NCBI RefSeq assembly: GCF_032854445.1
Contig: NC_088300.1
Span: 52,364,984 to 52,428,983 of the forward strand
Direction of reading: 5' to 3'
From: Liolophura sinensis
Taxonomy: Eukaryota; Mollusca; Polyplacophora; Chitonida; Chitonidae
Length of the DNA: 64,000 nucleotides
Position 1 is the first letter of the stretch, and the number at the start of each line of letters is the position of its first letter. This document shows, piece by piece, positions 13,489 to 25,860 of the stretch. Position numbers and translations under genes: made by a program. A model generated the notes under the pieces. The model did no database searches, was not told the DNA's origin, and worked only from the letters and a program-made list of their open reading frames with translations.

Positions 13489-13797
13489 GACCAGTCCAAG
13501 CTGCGTGGACTCAGAGGCAACAGGTGAACAGCCGTAATCTTCAGTGCTTGATTGCCCGGCATGAAGAACTGACCAGCTTCACTCACAAAGTTCTGGTGTG
13601 ATTTAAACACAGATTGGTTTGTGTATTAACTCCTACAACAAAGTCACCGTGTTTGTGGAATTTGCGTGTGAAACTTCTGTGCTGTTAATTGCAGTATTTT
13701 TTCTTTTTCTTTTTTTAGCACAGGCATGAAATGTCAAGAATAGTTTTGATTAGCAAAATGTGTACATGTTCAATCATTGTCATAAAAGTATGTAAGA

Positions 13798-13803
13798 ATA
13801 AAA
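13798..13803 (+). terminator. Polyadenylation signal of troponin T
   Basis: AATAAA lies 310 bases after the troponin T stop codon in AT-rich sequence and is the first canonical hexamer downstream. Cleavage would be expected within about 10-30 bases. Confidence 0.6.
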
Positions 13804-14562
13804 GAAATTTAACATGGATTGTCATTCAGAACCCTTCACCAGGTTTCTGGTAGGTCCCATCGCTAGTGTGATAAAAAATACGAAAATGTTGAAAACAGTT
13901 TCCAATACCTAAATATGATGAGACTGGTGATGCGGGGTATATATTGCCTCTTGTTTAATGCATGTCAGAACTGGTCAGAAGTTTGATCTGCTACCATCCA
14001 GAATCCAGACCGCATGCAGGAAATAACTCTGCATGACACTTTGAAATCGTTAAAGTTTCTTTTAGTTTGTGTGTATATTTCGTGATATGCATGCGACAGA
14101 AAGGATTTTTAGGTATGACGATAGTCAGTTGACATGTCATATAGCAAGCGATCAGAACGAAGCTATTTGCTCTTGTTCAGCAAGATGTACATTTGATTTG
14201 TTGTGCTTCACGAGAATGGTATTTTTGTACAAACTAACCAGAATTTGTTTACATGTATCTGTTGCTAACAGAGTGCCCTATGTAATGGCACCCAAAAGCC
14301 TTTGTGTTGTAAAGAAAAGAAAAGGGTTTTCAGTCTGCAAACAGTTCTCTTTTCAAGACTAAAATCAAGTGAATAGCATATCAATAACAAAAATACTCAT
14401 AATTTAATGGAAGACAGGACGATCAGGCGCAGTGGAACTACACGGCCCCCATGTGATGCCAAACTGAACCTGGAAGTCATTTAACGTCTGTACAGCTCAA
14501 ATATTTTAGGACACAGCACTGTTATTCTGCGTGTGCATACAGCCTTGCGCACTATCTAAACC

Positions 14563-14945
14563 GCCGGGTTGTATCATACCAAAGACTTTAAAAATGGTAC
14601 TTGCCGCTGCCTCGCTTGGCGCTCAGCACTGAGAGGTTAGAGCAAGGAAACAGGACTGGTTCGTCCAGTGTCAGTATCATATGACTGGGTTTGTTGTCAT
14701 GCCTGAGCCCACTTGCACCAAGCCCTCTTAGCGTTAAGAGCGCGTAACTACTATGGCGACATAATGCCTACCGTGCTGGTTGTCATGGTAGTTATGTGCT
14801 CTTAACCTTAAGAGGGCTTCGTGGAAGTGGGCCACGTCAGCACTTTGGTACAAGAAGACACGATATATGTACACACACTTCATGACTCGTCGTCATGACT
14901 GAAAAATTGCCAAGTGCGACGTTAAACCCCCCAGCATTCATACAT
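14563..14945 (+). mobile_element. SINE family A2, split by a nested element
   Basis: The 5' part (TCATACCAAAGACTTTAAAA ... CAGCACTGAGAGG) matches the copy at 27872. The 3' part has the shared tail (CATGACTGAAAAATTG ... CGACGTTAAACCCC). Between them lies a palindrome at 14705-14834 that is absent from the other copies. Confidence 0.7.
14705..14834. mobile_element. Palindromic MITE inserted in a SINE
   Basis: Long terminal inverted repeats of about 50 bases flank about 20 bases of unique sequence. Left: GCCCACTTGCACCAAGCCCT then CTTAGCGTTAAGAGC. Right: the complement of GCCCACTTCCACGAAGCCCT then CTTAAGGTTAAGAGC. No coding capacity. Confidence 0.75.
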
Positions 14946-16254
14946 ACTGTCTAAACCAGCTAAATTGTCAGGTGTAAAAACTGCTTCGCATGTGACATCG
15001 TTCTCTTTTCGTTGTTTCAGATATCATGAGGGAGAGGTAGTCATCAGCTTTCTCGACCATGCCAACTGCCTTTCTCCATTAAGGACTCTCAGGAGTTACT
15101 TTTGTTTCCTTTTTTTCGTCCTTTGTGAATATAAACCACATTATTTATTATACCTCCAAGTTGACGGTCACACAATAAGGGAATAACTAGTCATGCCTTA
15201 CCCCTGACCCCTAACCTCCGCACCTTAGACTGTCATTTCGGGAAGTGTAACGGACATGTGCAATATCTGTAGTAAAGCAGAGAAGACATCCAAGACGGAT
15301 TTTGTTTTTTCACATCTGCGTTGCGTCAAGTCAGGACTAAGTTAATATATATGTCTTATTGTATTTATGGTCTGTACTGGACTAGTGTATATACGACGGC
15401 CGGAATTACACTACCTAAACTATGTAGATAATTTCAGGCATATACCGCTATATATATGGTGCTGTTGTGATAAAGGATGAAATGCAATTCATAATATGAC
15501 AGAAGGATTTCTCTTTATAAAACGTATTTCATAATTGGTTTGATGTGTGTTCTAGTGTGTATTCCTGGTTGCCTCCAACTGCAGACAGTGTAAGTAACAA
15601 CCGCTGGATGAGCCTCAATAAAGCTTTTCTCTCAACTTCTCAAACTGTGTTTTGGTTGCGCTGTACTAGTTTTTCAGTTTGTCCCATCTCTATCGTAACG
15701 AGTTTAAATAGACCTATTTTTTGTATGTATGTATGTATTTATAGGATATATCAAACGATTGGTGTTTATTTTCTCGGTACGGAGTATATGATGTGGCTCA
15801 ACATATACAAGTACCAACAAACTTCACAGATTAAAAATGGCTTTGAACTACAGGTTTTTCCTATCGCTCATGCGATCAGTCCGGAAATTAGGTTACCTGT
15901 GGTGGTAACGTCAACGATGACAGGTGACAGTAACAATTAGGTTGGAGAGAGAGAGCCTAAACTAAAAAAGTATGTTCAGCGATGACGTCATTTCAGACCA
16001 CTGACGTCAAATATGCATAAACTAGAGGGGTTATTAAGAAATATAAAATATGCCATAAAATGAAAAAAAGAAAAAAAAATATTTTGGCATACCTGTATAT
16101 TTTCCTTAACACCACAGCCTTCGTTTTATAGTAACTTTTCGTGATTCCTTAAAGTCCATTCGCTGGCTCATTTGTGTAAAGCGGCGTTCTCTCTCTCTGT
16201 CTAATGAACCCGTAATCTTGAATACAACTCTCATTTGTTCGGGGGCAACTTGAA

Positions 16255-16385
16255 ATCGGGACCAACTTTCACAGCGCTCGGTAAATCAGATTTTCAGAAC
16301 TTCTCGTAAATCACGTAGTAGTATATCGATATAACCCAGGCAACGACTTTTACGAAAACAGTCACGAGACATGTGACTTGGAAGG
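16255..16385. mobile_element. Short interspersed repeat, copy 1
   Basis: Shares CTCGTAAAT(C/G)ACGT, ATAACCCAG(G/T)CAACG and CTTTTACGAAAA in the same order and spacing with 18686-18830. It lies downstream of the minus-strand gene. Confidence 0.5.
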
Positions 16386-16805
16386 CCCGTTCACACGATG
16401 CATTGTATGATATAAACTTGACTTACACGACAGATGTTAACGTGTGAACATACGAGTTGTATCGACTTGTGACGCTTAAAATTTGTCGAGTACGAGTTGT
16501 ATGAAATTGGTTTTGCTCTGTTTCTGTGCGATTTGTTGTTACCGCGCGAAGTTTTTCCAAAGTGTCCCCAGGAGGTTTGTGCCAGAAATGCTGTTGGTTT
16601 ACTCCGGGGCATGCGTCACTCAAAATTACCCATAGTCACCTTACTAGAGTTTCTCAGTATGAACAATAGCCCAGAGTAAAACTAAGCCAGGATGAACATC
16701 TTCATGGGTTTCAGGAATAGGTCATGATTACCTATTATTATACATTAATTAATTGTACACATTGTTCTTGTGCAGACCGTTAGCAATCTGTTAAATTCAA
16801 GTTCA

Positions 16806-16811
16806 TTTATT
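16806..16811 (-). terminator. Candidate polyadenylation signal of the coiled-coil gene
   Basis: On the minus strand this reads AATAAA, about 400 bases after the TAA at 17213. It is a plausible hexamer in this 3' flank; cleavage position unknown. Confidence 0.35.
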
Positions 16812-17027
16812 TATGAATGTACAATACCATTTCTTGTCGTTCTTCACATCGAATGATTCAACGGCTGCAACTGGTATATTTTTATATGGAAATATCTCTT
16901 GATGCTTGAAATAATATACACGTATCGCAGTTCAATTTACTTTTTCTTTTTACAAATCACTGAAACAAGATACGAAGGGTATATGGTGATACAACTTTTT
17001 GACAATAATTTAGGCATGTGCAGTTTT

Positions 17028-17162
17028 CTTGGGACCCCGTTCTGCAAAGTGCGAAACGTCATGGCAATGTATCCGGGCACTTCCGTATGCGTCACCACGA
17101 GAGTGCCGCTTACGCAAATTCGCGCACGCCTTGTTGAACGGGCCCCTGTGGTATATTATTAT
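17028..17162. mobile_element. MITE-like palindrome in the 3' flank of the coiled-coil gene
   Basis: GGGACCCCGTTCTGCAAAGT at the left is repeated in imperfect inverse near 17150 (complement of GGGGCCCGTTCAACAAGG), with GTGCG and GCGCACG blocks inside. No coding capacity. Confidence 0.4.
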
Positions 17163-17212
17163 ATTGGTCCGTTCTGTTTTATGCACGTAATTAGACAACC
17201 GTGAATTGGCAG

Positions 17213-20200
17213 TTATAATGTGTCACCACTTGCTAGTTTACTGGATTCAGGCTTTGAAATCTCTAGACTTTCCAACCCGAAGGTGCCTGGGTCCTCTGCC
17301 GTGTCTGCAGACTCACATTTGTACTTCAGATCGAGCACGTTAAACTCCGGGGAGGGATTTGTCACAGCACGGCTCAGATCTTCTCCTGAAAGCGACAAGC
17401 AACGTGTTAATCGTTCATAGTCAAAATAGCTCCGGAACTATTATTAAGAATCAGAGAAACTCCTTAAAACAGCTGATCAACGTTATCATCAGTGTTGAGA
17501 CAGTAGACATAATGTGAATGGTAAAAACACCAATACTACACTTACACCGTCAATCCGTTATATATGTAAAAAGTTGTTGTATTTAGGAAGGTAAGCCTTA
17601 TACTAAATTTGACCGTAAAACTAAGTTAATTTAAACCCATATCGGATGTATAGTTTGCTCCCTCATTTTTAAAAAGAAAATTGTTCTACCCATATTGCCA
17701 AGTATTGTTTTCCCGGCCAGAATGGTTGTGCTTCCATTGAGTAATATGTAGATATGGACGCTGCAATAGAGCTGGGGTAAGAAAGTGTGCATGTCTGTAA
17801 ACTCGACTAAATCGCTTACCACCGATCCCATAAACCTGCATAGCTGCAATTTCTGGGTTCCTGGATTGGTCTAAGGCAAAGTTGGCGTGGTCACAGTAGA
17901 GAACATCTTGAAGCTTAGCCATGTCCTCGACCCTCATCCACCCGCAGGTGGGCGAGCCCGACGCCCCCTGGCCCACCGTGCACTCGCTTTGCCTAAAAGG
18001 TTGCTCGGCAGAACCCTGGCCACTGCTGCTTCCGTTTTCTGTCTTGTCTGCATCAGTGGCCGAACTTCCCTGAAACGGAATTCGGAAGCCATAACTCAAC
18101 CGGGTACATATATGTCGAGCTCCTTGTCTTGGTTAAAGCATTGGGTATATTCTCCATCTCATGCAAATACATGACGTCTGCAAGGTGTTAGTAAAAACTA
18201 GAATTCAAAAATCGTAATACATAGCAAAGCGAAACTGTCGGTAGTATTTTATGCAGGTGTCGATATGTCAACATAGTTATAGTGTTTTAGGGCTAGAATT
18301 TATCTGTCCCTACACTACATTCTCACTCTCTAGCTATGCAGACATTCAAGAAAGATCCCGACTCATCTGTACTACCTGGTCTGATTTTTCTATATGACGG
18401 TCCTGCTCAGTCGATGGCTCCACCTGGTTTACATCCGGTGACGTATCTCTGTCGGGATCATGTCCCATTTGCCGCTTCGAGACGAGATTGGTCGTCTGCT
18501 CCTCTATCAATCGCTCTTGTAACGACCTGATGCACTTCTGTTGTTTGAGAACCAACAGCTTTAGCTCGTTAATCTGCGAAAAGAATCACAGGTGCATAAC
18601 TGATGTCAACACTTGATGTGGAACCTGTGCCTCTAAAGTCATCGTTATCATTTATCAATCTCAACCAGCCTTATACAGACCAAATGTTCACAAAACTTCG
18701 TAATAAGTTTCTCGTAATTTCCTCGTAAATGACGTCACCTTATAGCACTATAACCCAGTCAACGTCTTTTACGAAAAAAGTTACCAGAAATATGACTTGC
18801 GAAGTTTTGTGAAAGTGAAAGTGGCCCCAATAGTCACAAATGTGGAAACCAGATCTATTTTGGTGCGCATCGAGTCGCTCTGCTTATACAAGAAGACAAG
18901 ACCACGGCATTACCACGTCTTAGACAGCGGTTTCTAAAGACTTTACTCGTCAGCCTGACTTTCTTTGTATAAATCTAAGCAATACATTCACAAATAATTA
19001 CATTACTTCAGTTTGTTACTTTATCACATGTTCTTAACAGTATTTAAGCCACTAGATCTGAAGGCAAATTCTCTTGTGATGTTGCTCGCTGGACAAATAA
19101 ACTAGGCATATACTGTTTAAGTTTGTATCAATAGCCCTTTAAACTATATCAGTAAAAGAGAAACTCGAAAGTATACACGCCAAAGTACCTTATCCTGTTT
19201 CTCCACATTCAGACAGAAGGCTTTCTCCAGGTCATGCTTTGATTTCAGCAGTGATTTTAAATGTTGAGATTTGAGACGCCGACTGCTGTGACCACCTGGA
19301 AAAGTATGCACAAAGATGGCATATTTTTCCTTGAATCCTAAATGCATAACATGTTTGCAAATCGCGCCAAAATGCTTTCCGTTACAAGTGACAGGGGTAC
19401 ATATAACGCACTATGCATCTGTGTGCCATTTGTTCAAGATTGACAAGTAGTTAGTAACATATACAGCCCTAACAATAAACAGAACAACATCATGAGAAAG
19501 CTCTGAATGAACTTCACTTTGGAACATCTGAACACCAGGTATGGTGAATTCTTCACTGGGATTCACACGCTCTATATTCATGGTTTTGAAGTGATGTTAT
19601 AGTTGCACTGAGGCAATCATCGGCATCCTCTGTGGTCACGGGAAACAGTTTAAGGGGTAGACAAAGCTTTAACCCAGAGCACCCTTGAATAAGATTTTAC
19701 CGTAAAAAAATGAAAACTCTCAAGTAAGAATAATGCGCCTGGCTTTCAAATATAAGTTTTTAGTCCCTTCTATAAGGTACTAGAAATTTTCAAGTCAGCA
19801 TCTCGCCCATTAATACCTATATTATTTATTACTCATTACGAAGAAGTCGGATGATCAAAATTAAATAATAGCTTCGAATTCCCACAACTGTTACGCCTCG
19901 AATGATACAAAGTTTAGACAGACCACTGAACAATAAAGATAATATACCCATCCCATACCATCTTTATTTGCCACGGCTGTTAACAACTGAACGTTCTCCC
20001 GCCGCAAATCAACCACTTCCTGTGTAAAAGCTCGGCTCATGGCATTCCAGTCTCTCTCCTTATCCTTCATGTATTTCTGAAATATGCACAGAATACCGAA
20101 TAAAACATAGCTGGGCCTGTAAATGATGAATGATAGGCTTACCGCTGATGTGTTGGATAGGTTTTCAAGCGGCGAAGTTTTAGGTCTTGCTGAGAGTGAC

Positions 20201-23185
20201 CGCTACGTCACAGACTTTCCCGAACTGTCAATGAACAACACGCGTTAAACCAATCATGATTAATATTGTTGCAAGTGGGTTCACCGTATACCCCACACAT
20301 TTCTTACAATGGAGAATTGTGTAAAACACAACCAAGCCTATGAAAAATCGGTCATGAGCTGTGAACTCTCGTGTTCCTTTCCTTTATTACGTCACAATAA
20401 GTGGTATATGCGTGTTCATAAAAACAGATATGAAGTACACAAGCACTCCAACCTCATAGAAGAAAATGACGTGTTCTCCTGCGATAGGACCTTCTGTGTA
20501 GCTCGTCCTCGAGTCTCCCATTGTCCAATCTTTCTCTGAGGTCATGTCATCATGGTTTCACAGGGACAGAGGATAAAAAGCATTGCCCCTACATCATTTT
20601 TCTCTGTGACCTAAATTTTATACACTGCACAGCTAAATTACTGCGCAGACAGACGTCATTTTTCATTGTGACTCATGTATTCCATGGCGCGCCGTTGTGA
20701 TGTCAACGCATTATACCAACGCTGTCTGCAATTGACGCAGCTAGTATGATTTTTTTTCTCAGCTCAACTTCACATATACGCAAGACTGGCGTAATGATGA
20801 ATGTTGTAAGAACAAAATCGTTATCTGCAGGTATAGAAGGGTATATGGGAATTTAAACCCTGGATGTAAAATTTTAACCCTTCCCCACAGGCGGATAACT
20901 TATAACATTGCCAAGAGAAGGGGTCGTGGAACATCAAACGTGTGAGAGATCTATCCATTCTATGGAAGTTCAAGTTTTTCTGCCTATGTGAGAACGCAAA
21001 TCATTATACAAAAGTTATTTGACTGCTTTTAATACTGGCCTTTTTTCGATAAATGGGGTATTTATGTCATATCCTGTCTTGATAATAGTGATGGTTATCG
21101 CCATATGACCTAACGGAATATTTTATTGACGTTTCATTATTATGACGCAATATGACGTCGAACACCATGACAACGCCTGTTTATGACGTAACTATCACTC
21201 GCCACCGTGGTAACTCGCAGTGGGCAAAAGAGGGAGGCTGAAGCTAGGCATCCCAAGCTTGTAGGTATAACATTGTGAGGTTTTTGTATCGTTCAGGTTA
21301 GGTTTTTATCTCATCTTTCATCAGTGACACTTGATATTTCAGCATTTTAACATTCATGCAAATGAACCGTAAGACATCTCATTAGCAGTTATCTGACAAT
21401 CAGGTACCACTTTTACAAAAGTTCCAAAATCAGATTTCTCCCAACTTTTTTGGTACGGCTTGAGCGTCTAGGTTGTCTAAATCTATGCAATACATGCAAC
21501 ATGGTATAATACAAACAAAAATCTTGCGAAAGTGCAATCTGATCTGTAAACACAGGTTTACTTTGAACAGCTGGTGTTGCTAAGTTTAATTTTTAAGAAA
21601 CTTTAATGGCGTGTCCCAGGATATAGTAGTGTGAGTGCAGAGACGCTGTGATTACCTCTAGTTGCCTGCGCTCTTCCCTCAGTGACCAGATCATCTGGAT
21701 AGCCTGGTCTATCAAATCCTGGAGAAACAGCGAGTTCTGTATTCCCTGGTCAAAGCCAAGCTGGTGAGCGTCCTCTGGAACCGTCATTAAAAATTATGCA
21801 TTGAAGAACTGACATTCGTGGTATTAACTATGGTATTAGACATGGTATTACGTACTTCGGTTCACAGACAGCGAAATTGCTGCATTACTCGATAAGGTAA
21901 GCCGATTTAAAAGCATGTAAGAAATGCACGAGCATGTTTCAGTAATGACATTTATCATAAAAATACGGAGGATTCCTTTTCTCTACACGAGTAACCGGAT
22001 AACAAATGGTATTTCCTTCAATGTAAGGTGGTGCCTTATTAAGTCATTAATCAGTGGAGACATGCACCAGATGTGTATAATAAACGTACCGGTAAGTTTC
22101 TGATGAATCCACAGACATCTCTGGAACTCCTCTTGAAGGCCGGCAATCAGCAAGTCAGCGTCCACTTTCTCTTCCCCGATCATGCCCAGACGGCTACACG
22201 TCTGGGTGCACTGGTCCTGACAACCTGCATTCTCCACCCGATTATCATTATTCACGGGGGTGTCCGCGATTTCGGCCGACCTGGGCGTGTCGAGATCATT
22301 GCTCAGACCGGACAGAAAGACATACTTCAGAGCCTCCAGGACACTGAGGAGAGATTCCCGTATGTGAGATGTCCCTTCGTCCAGGTAACGCTCTGCGTCC
22401 TCCACGGTGGGTTTTTCAACCGGCGTGCTGTAAGGATGTTCTTCCGACGTGTTGGGCTTGTCTTCTACTTTCCCAGGAGTTTCCACTGCACATTCGCGCC
22501 CCTGGTCTGCGGCTGTTGGACAGTTAATCTGAGGTGTTTGCTTTTCCTTTTGTCTCTCGATGACCTTCCTCTCAACACCTTCTATAAGAGTGGTCAGTAT
22601 ATTTTGTCTGTCCTGGTCTGAGATTTTCTTTGGCGATTTCTGCTGATCCTGTATCAACACGGATTGTTCCTGGATGGAGGGTTCCTCGAATTCATCCTCG
22701 CTGTCTTCTTCCAGGAGCTCGCGCTTTAGTTTGATGATGGCTTCATCCACACAATCATCATCATAAGAGTCCGGATTGCCCGGAGGCCGGCTACGGACGT
22801 CTACAGCTTCAAAACTTTCCTCGGACTCGCGGCTGAGAAAGTCATCCGCTCGAAAGTGAAGTGGGCAACTTTCGGAGAAATATTCCCCAGGTGAAATATT
22901 ACAGAAGCCTTCTTCTGTCAGTTCCGGGTCCACCTCATCTATTCTTGTGTCACCTTTGGACCGTTGAATAGAGCTGTCGTCAAGACTTATCTCAGGACTC
23001 CGCTCGAGGTTCACAGCCCTGGGACAGAGTTTAGGATCATCCGAGAGGGGGCCATTCTTGTTGATAATATACTCTACTTCATTATCATAGATCGGAGAAT
23101 CCATGGAGGAAATCACTGAGTTCATAAGGTCTGTTACTGTATCAGCTTCGTGATCCGAGTGGGAAACGGGTGTCGTATCTGCCAT
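17213..23185 (-). CDS. Unrecognised acidic coiled-coil protein, 686 aa, 7 exons
   Basis: Exons (minus strand): 23185-22090, 21774-21656, 20076-19959, 19295-19189, 18573-18376, 18069-17820 and 17385-17213. They total 2,061 bases with all phases matching (1,0,1,0,0,1) and consensus GT-AG borders. Translation starts at the ATG giving MADTTPVSHSD; the open frame continues upstream only through a TTG. A purine at -3 and G at +4 favour this ATG. Residues 1-350 are acidic and low complexity. Exon 2 encodes a helical segment (FLQDLIDQAIQMIWSLREER), exons 3-5 more predicted helix or coiled coil (KYMKDKERDWNAMSRAF; VLKQQKCIRSLQERL), exon 6 a Ser/Gly-rich part with MAKLQDVLYCDHANFA, and the C-terminus is SGDTL. 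No signal peptide or membrane segment, so probably cytoplasmic or cytoskeletal. Family not recognised. Donors at 18418 or after AAMQ in exon 6 would give in-frame or altered variants. Confidence 0.85.
18686..18830. mobile_element. Short palindromic repeat, copy 2, in an intron
   Basis: The ends are inverted repeats: TTCACAAAACTTCGTAA at the left, CTTGCGAAGTTTTGTGAA at the right. The centre matches 16255-16385. It lies between exons 4 and 5 of the coiled-coil gene. Confidence 0.55.
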
Positions 23186-23400
23186 TCTGTACAACTGCGA
23201 CGTCCTTGTCAAACGCAGATGTTCTCAAAACGTTGACATGTTGTCACATCCTTTGTGACGCTGCGGTATTTCAGATGACGTTTAAGATTAATTAGTGACG
23301 TAAATTTACCGTCACGTGTTCTTGCGCGTGCGCTGGCATTGTTAACGTTGACGACGTCATGGAGAGACAGGTGGCCAAGGGGACGGAGTATAATATAGTC
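23186..23400 (-). promoter_or_regulatory. Promoter region of the coiled-coil gene with clustered TGACG sites
   Basis: The 170 bases upstream of the start codon hold TGACG or its complement at 23256, 23276, 23296 (TGACGTAA), 23310, 23349 and 23353 (GACGTCA), plus a CACGTG E-box at 23313. These resemble CRE/ATF-type sites. No TATA box was seen. Whether they are bound is not shown by sequence alone. Confidence 0.35.
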
Positions 23401-24963
23401 TAAACGACACCATTAATGGATGTCTGTACCTTTGTAGGTGTTGATCTCATTATTTTTACCGCCATGAGGAAGTTTGCATAGATTGGTGTCTTTTACTGTG
23501 AAAAGTTTACATGCATAAGGCCTTTTTAAAACAGAATATGGGTGATTTTTGAACACCTCCCATCCCAAATGGAACACCCACAAAAAATGCCACGTAATCT
23601 CTTCTGCTATGTCTTAAAAGTTCAAAAGGGCTTTTTCATACCATACTATATTATTTGTTCTCCGAGCCGCTTTAGATGTTCATTTTTTTAACGATCTAAC
23701 GTAAACTTTCATTTCTGATAACGATTTAATCCATAAGTTTTATGTAAATGATCGAGGCGATAACTGCATTTTGGAATTTAACTTCTTCGCCTTGTAAGTT
23801 ACACTCTGCAGTACAGTGGAAATATAAGCTGCGTTTCTTTGGTCTACTCCAGAGTCGAATGAAGGAGCGTAACTTTAATCAGCTTCTCCGTGGGGCACTA
23901 TGCTATTGTACTGTTTATAAAAAAAGTTCGTTTTGATATGATGTCCGTAGATTTATGTTGCTAAGTATAATCAGATTGCTTAGTCCACACACTTGGCGAT
24001 ACTCATATCAATAAAATATAAACTTTTGTAATACGCCTTGAAGTACAAATCTTGTAGCTAAGTAAAACACTGAACTTTAACAGGTTAACCTAATTTGTTT
24101 ATCCAACAAACTGCGTATCTTCATCAGATGTGAAGTATATATAAAAGATTTAGCGGCGTTTTCCGTTTAATTAATGTATCTAATTCACGCAATGTAGCCA
24201 AGTTTGTCGACATTCGCGATTTTGTGCCTATGTGATATGATAATATATTGCTATAGGGCTACCTGGTAGTATGGATCCTGTGTGACCAGTTTCGTGTAAA
24301 CAGAATTTTTGCTGTCACGGAACATTCCCGATTGTAATCGTCTGTCCTTTACATCTGCTGTTAGTTAACGAACACAAATAAAGATACATTCAGCTTTCGT
24401 TGTCGAACGGCCGTTTGCTCCACTTAACGTACATGTATCATGGTTTCATTATACAAGCCCGCCAGATTTAATATCGATTAAAATTGCATTGATTGTATAT
24501 GTGTGTACGTTTATTAGGATAAACGGCTTAGAATAATTTGGTTGCTTTTGATCAGCCATCCTCAAATATCTTTTTCAGTGCATGATGTAGTGTGTAACTA
24601 AAAGTATAGGAATACCTCCATGCCTTAGGCAATCCGATATAAATACCATACTGAATCCTCAAGGCATTAATCACCAAGAAACCATGGAACACGAAGCCTG
24701 GTTACTCTGAATCGTGACGTCATCGAAGATTGGCAGCTCTTCATTGACTACATGACGCGAGGATATTTCGGGAAAAGAAAATGTGTTATGTATGAACAAA
24801 ATGACAACTTAGATGTAAGCGCCCGTGATTTTTCGCGTGCTATCAAGTGCAATATGGCTTATATGTAGTTTTTTTTAACATGTTAATTTTGTGCATACAT
24901 GGTCATGCGACTGTTCTAGCTACTAAGCATGTGTTATAATATGTGCAGTCAATGTATATCGCG

Positions 24964-24964
<1 letters not shown>
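23401..24964. other. Intergenic sequence, nothing recognised
   Basis: AT-rich, no credible coding region or repeat family seen. Confidence 0.5.
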
Positions 24965-25034
<70 letters not shown>

Positions 25035-25110
25035 CTATGTTTATGATCATGTTTAATTGCCAAATATATAGACACACATGTCCACAGTCAGATTGTACAA
25101 CCATTCCATG

Positions 25111-25167
<57 letters not shown>

Positions 25168-25246
25168 CTATGTTTATGATCATGTTTAATTGCCAAATAT
25201 ATAGACACACATGTCCACAGTCAGATTGTACAACCATTCCATGCTT
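24965..25246. repeat. Two (TA)n tracts within a duplicated block
   Basis: (TA)n at 24965-25031 and 25112-25163, each followed by the same roughly 82-base sequence (AAAAGCTATGTTTATGATC ... CCATTCCATGCT). The tract plus flank was therefore duplicated in tandem with a period of about 133 bases. Confidence 0.9.
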
Positions 25247-25860
25247 AATCTGGACGATTAAGATAACACACACATGTAAATGCAAAGGGGTTAGACTGTA
25301 TTACTGGCTACTGTATTAATCCTGAGACTGCTTCACGCGTCTGTGTTGTAAATGTGGACAAGGTAAACCACATCGAGTTTTATTTAAGGTTAAACTTTGT
25401 TTCACTGTCAGTACCATCTGCATATAATTCTTCCTGTGTACCGCCCTGTGTACACTGTCAAATATAAGTGAAATATTAATTACCATATATCTTAATATTT
25501 ATATAAACAGATTATGTTACTTCGGAATATGTATTGAGCTTTTGAAGGAATTTTAGAGCGCCCTCAACTTTTCAGTACAGTTTGCCAATACTTGCGTATG
25601 ATGATCCAGGTTGCATTTATTTTGTCTTTCTCAACACTTACTCTAATTAGGCTACTCGATATCGATGTTGACAATTTTTTTTCTTAGATGTTTTTATTAC
25701 ATGACATCAGTTGGATAATCTGTTCAGAAAACCTTGTGTTTTACTCAACCTGTTCACCTAAAAACACGGGTGCGCTGCATGCTAATTACTGTACATGTAG
25801 AGCGATCTAATATATTCCCATCTGCACAAATGTACGTATTCCGAGGGATAAAGACCATTC
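25247..25860. other. Intergenic sequence, nothing recognised
   Basis: About 600 AT-rich bases between the TA block and the minisatellite. No gene or repeat identified. Confidence 0.5.

Larger units (their letters stand above)
13489..17212. other. Intergenic region between two convergent genes
   Basis: Holds the troponin T 3'UTR (to about 13,820), an interrupted SINE (14563-14945), two palindromic elements and the 3' flank of the minus-strand gene. A possible alternative last exon of troponin T begins after TTGTTTCAG at 15020, with AATAAA at 15619, but I could not support it. Confidence 0.5.

Noticed and set aside
22073-22621. 182-codon plus frame opposite the coiled-coil gene
   Set aside because: It lies antisense to exon 1 of a gene whose seven exons all match in phase.
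23183-23212. Start of the 686-aa protein at the upstream TTG (23212)
   Set aside because: TTG is not a normal animal start. The ATG at 23185 has a good context and opens the same frame.
24929-25285. Ile/Tyr-repeat frames
   Set aside because: Translation of (TA)n microsatellites only.
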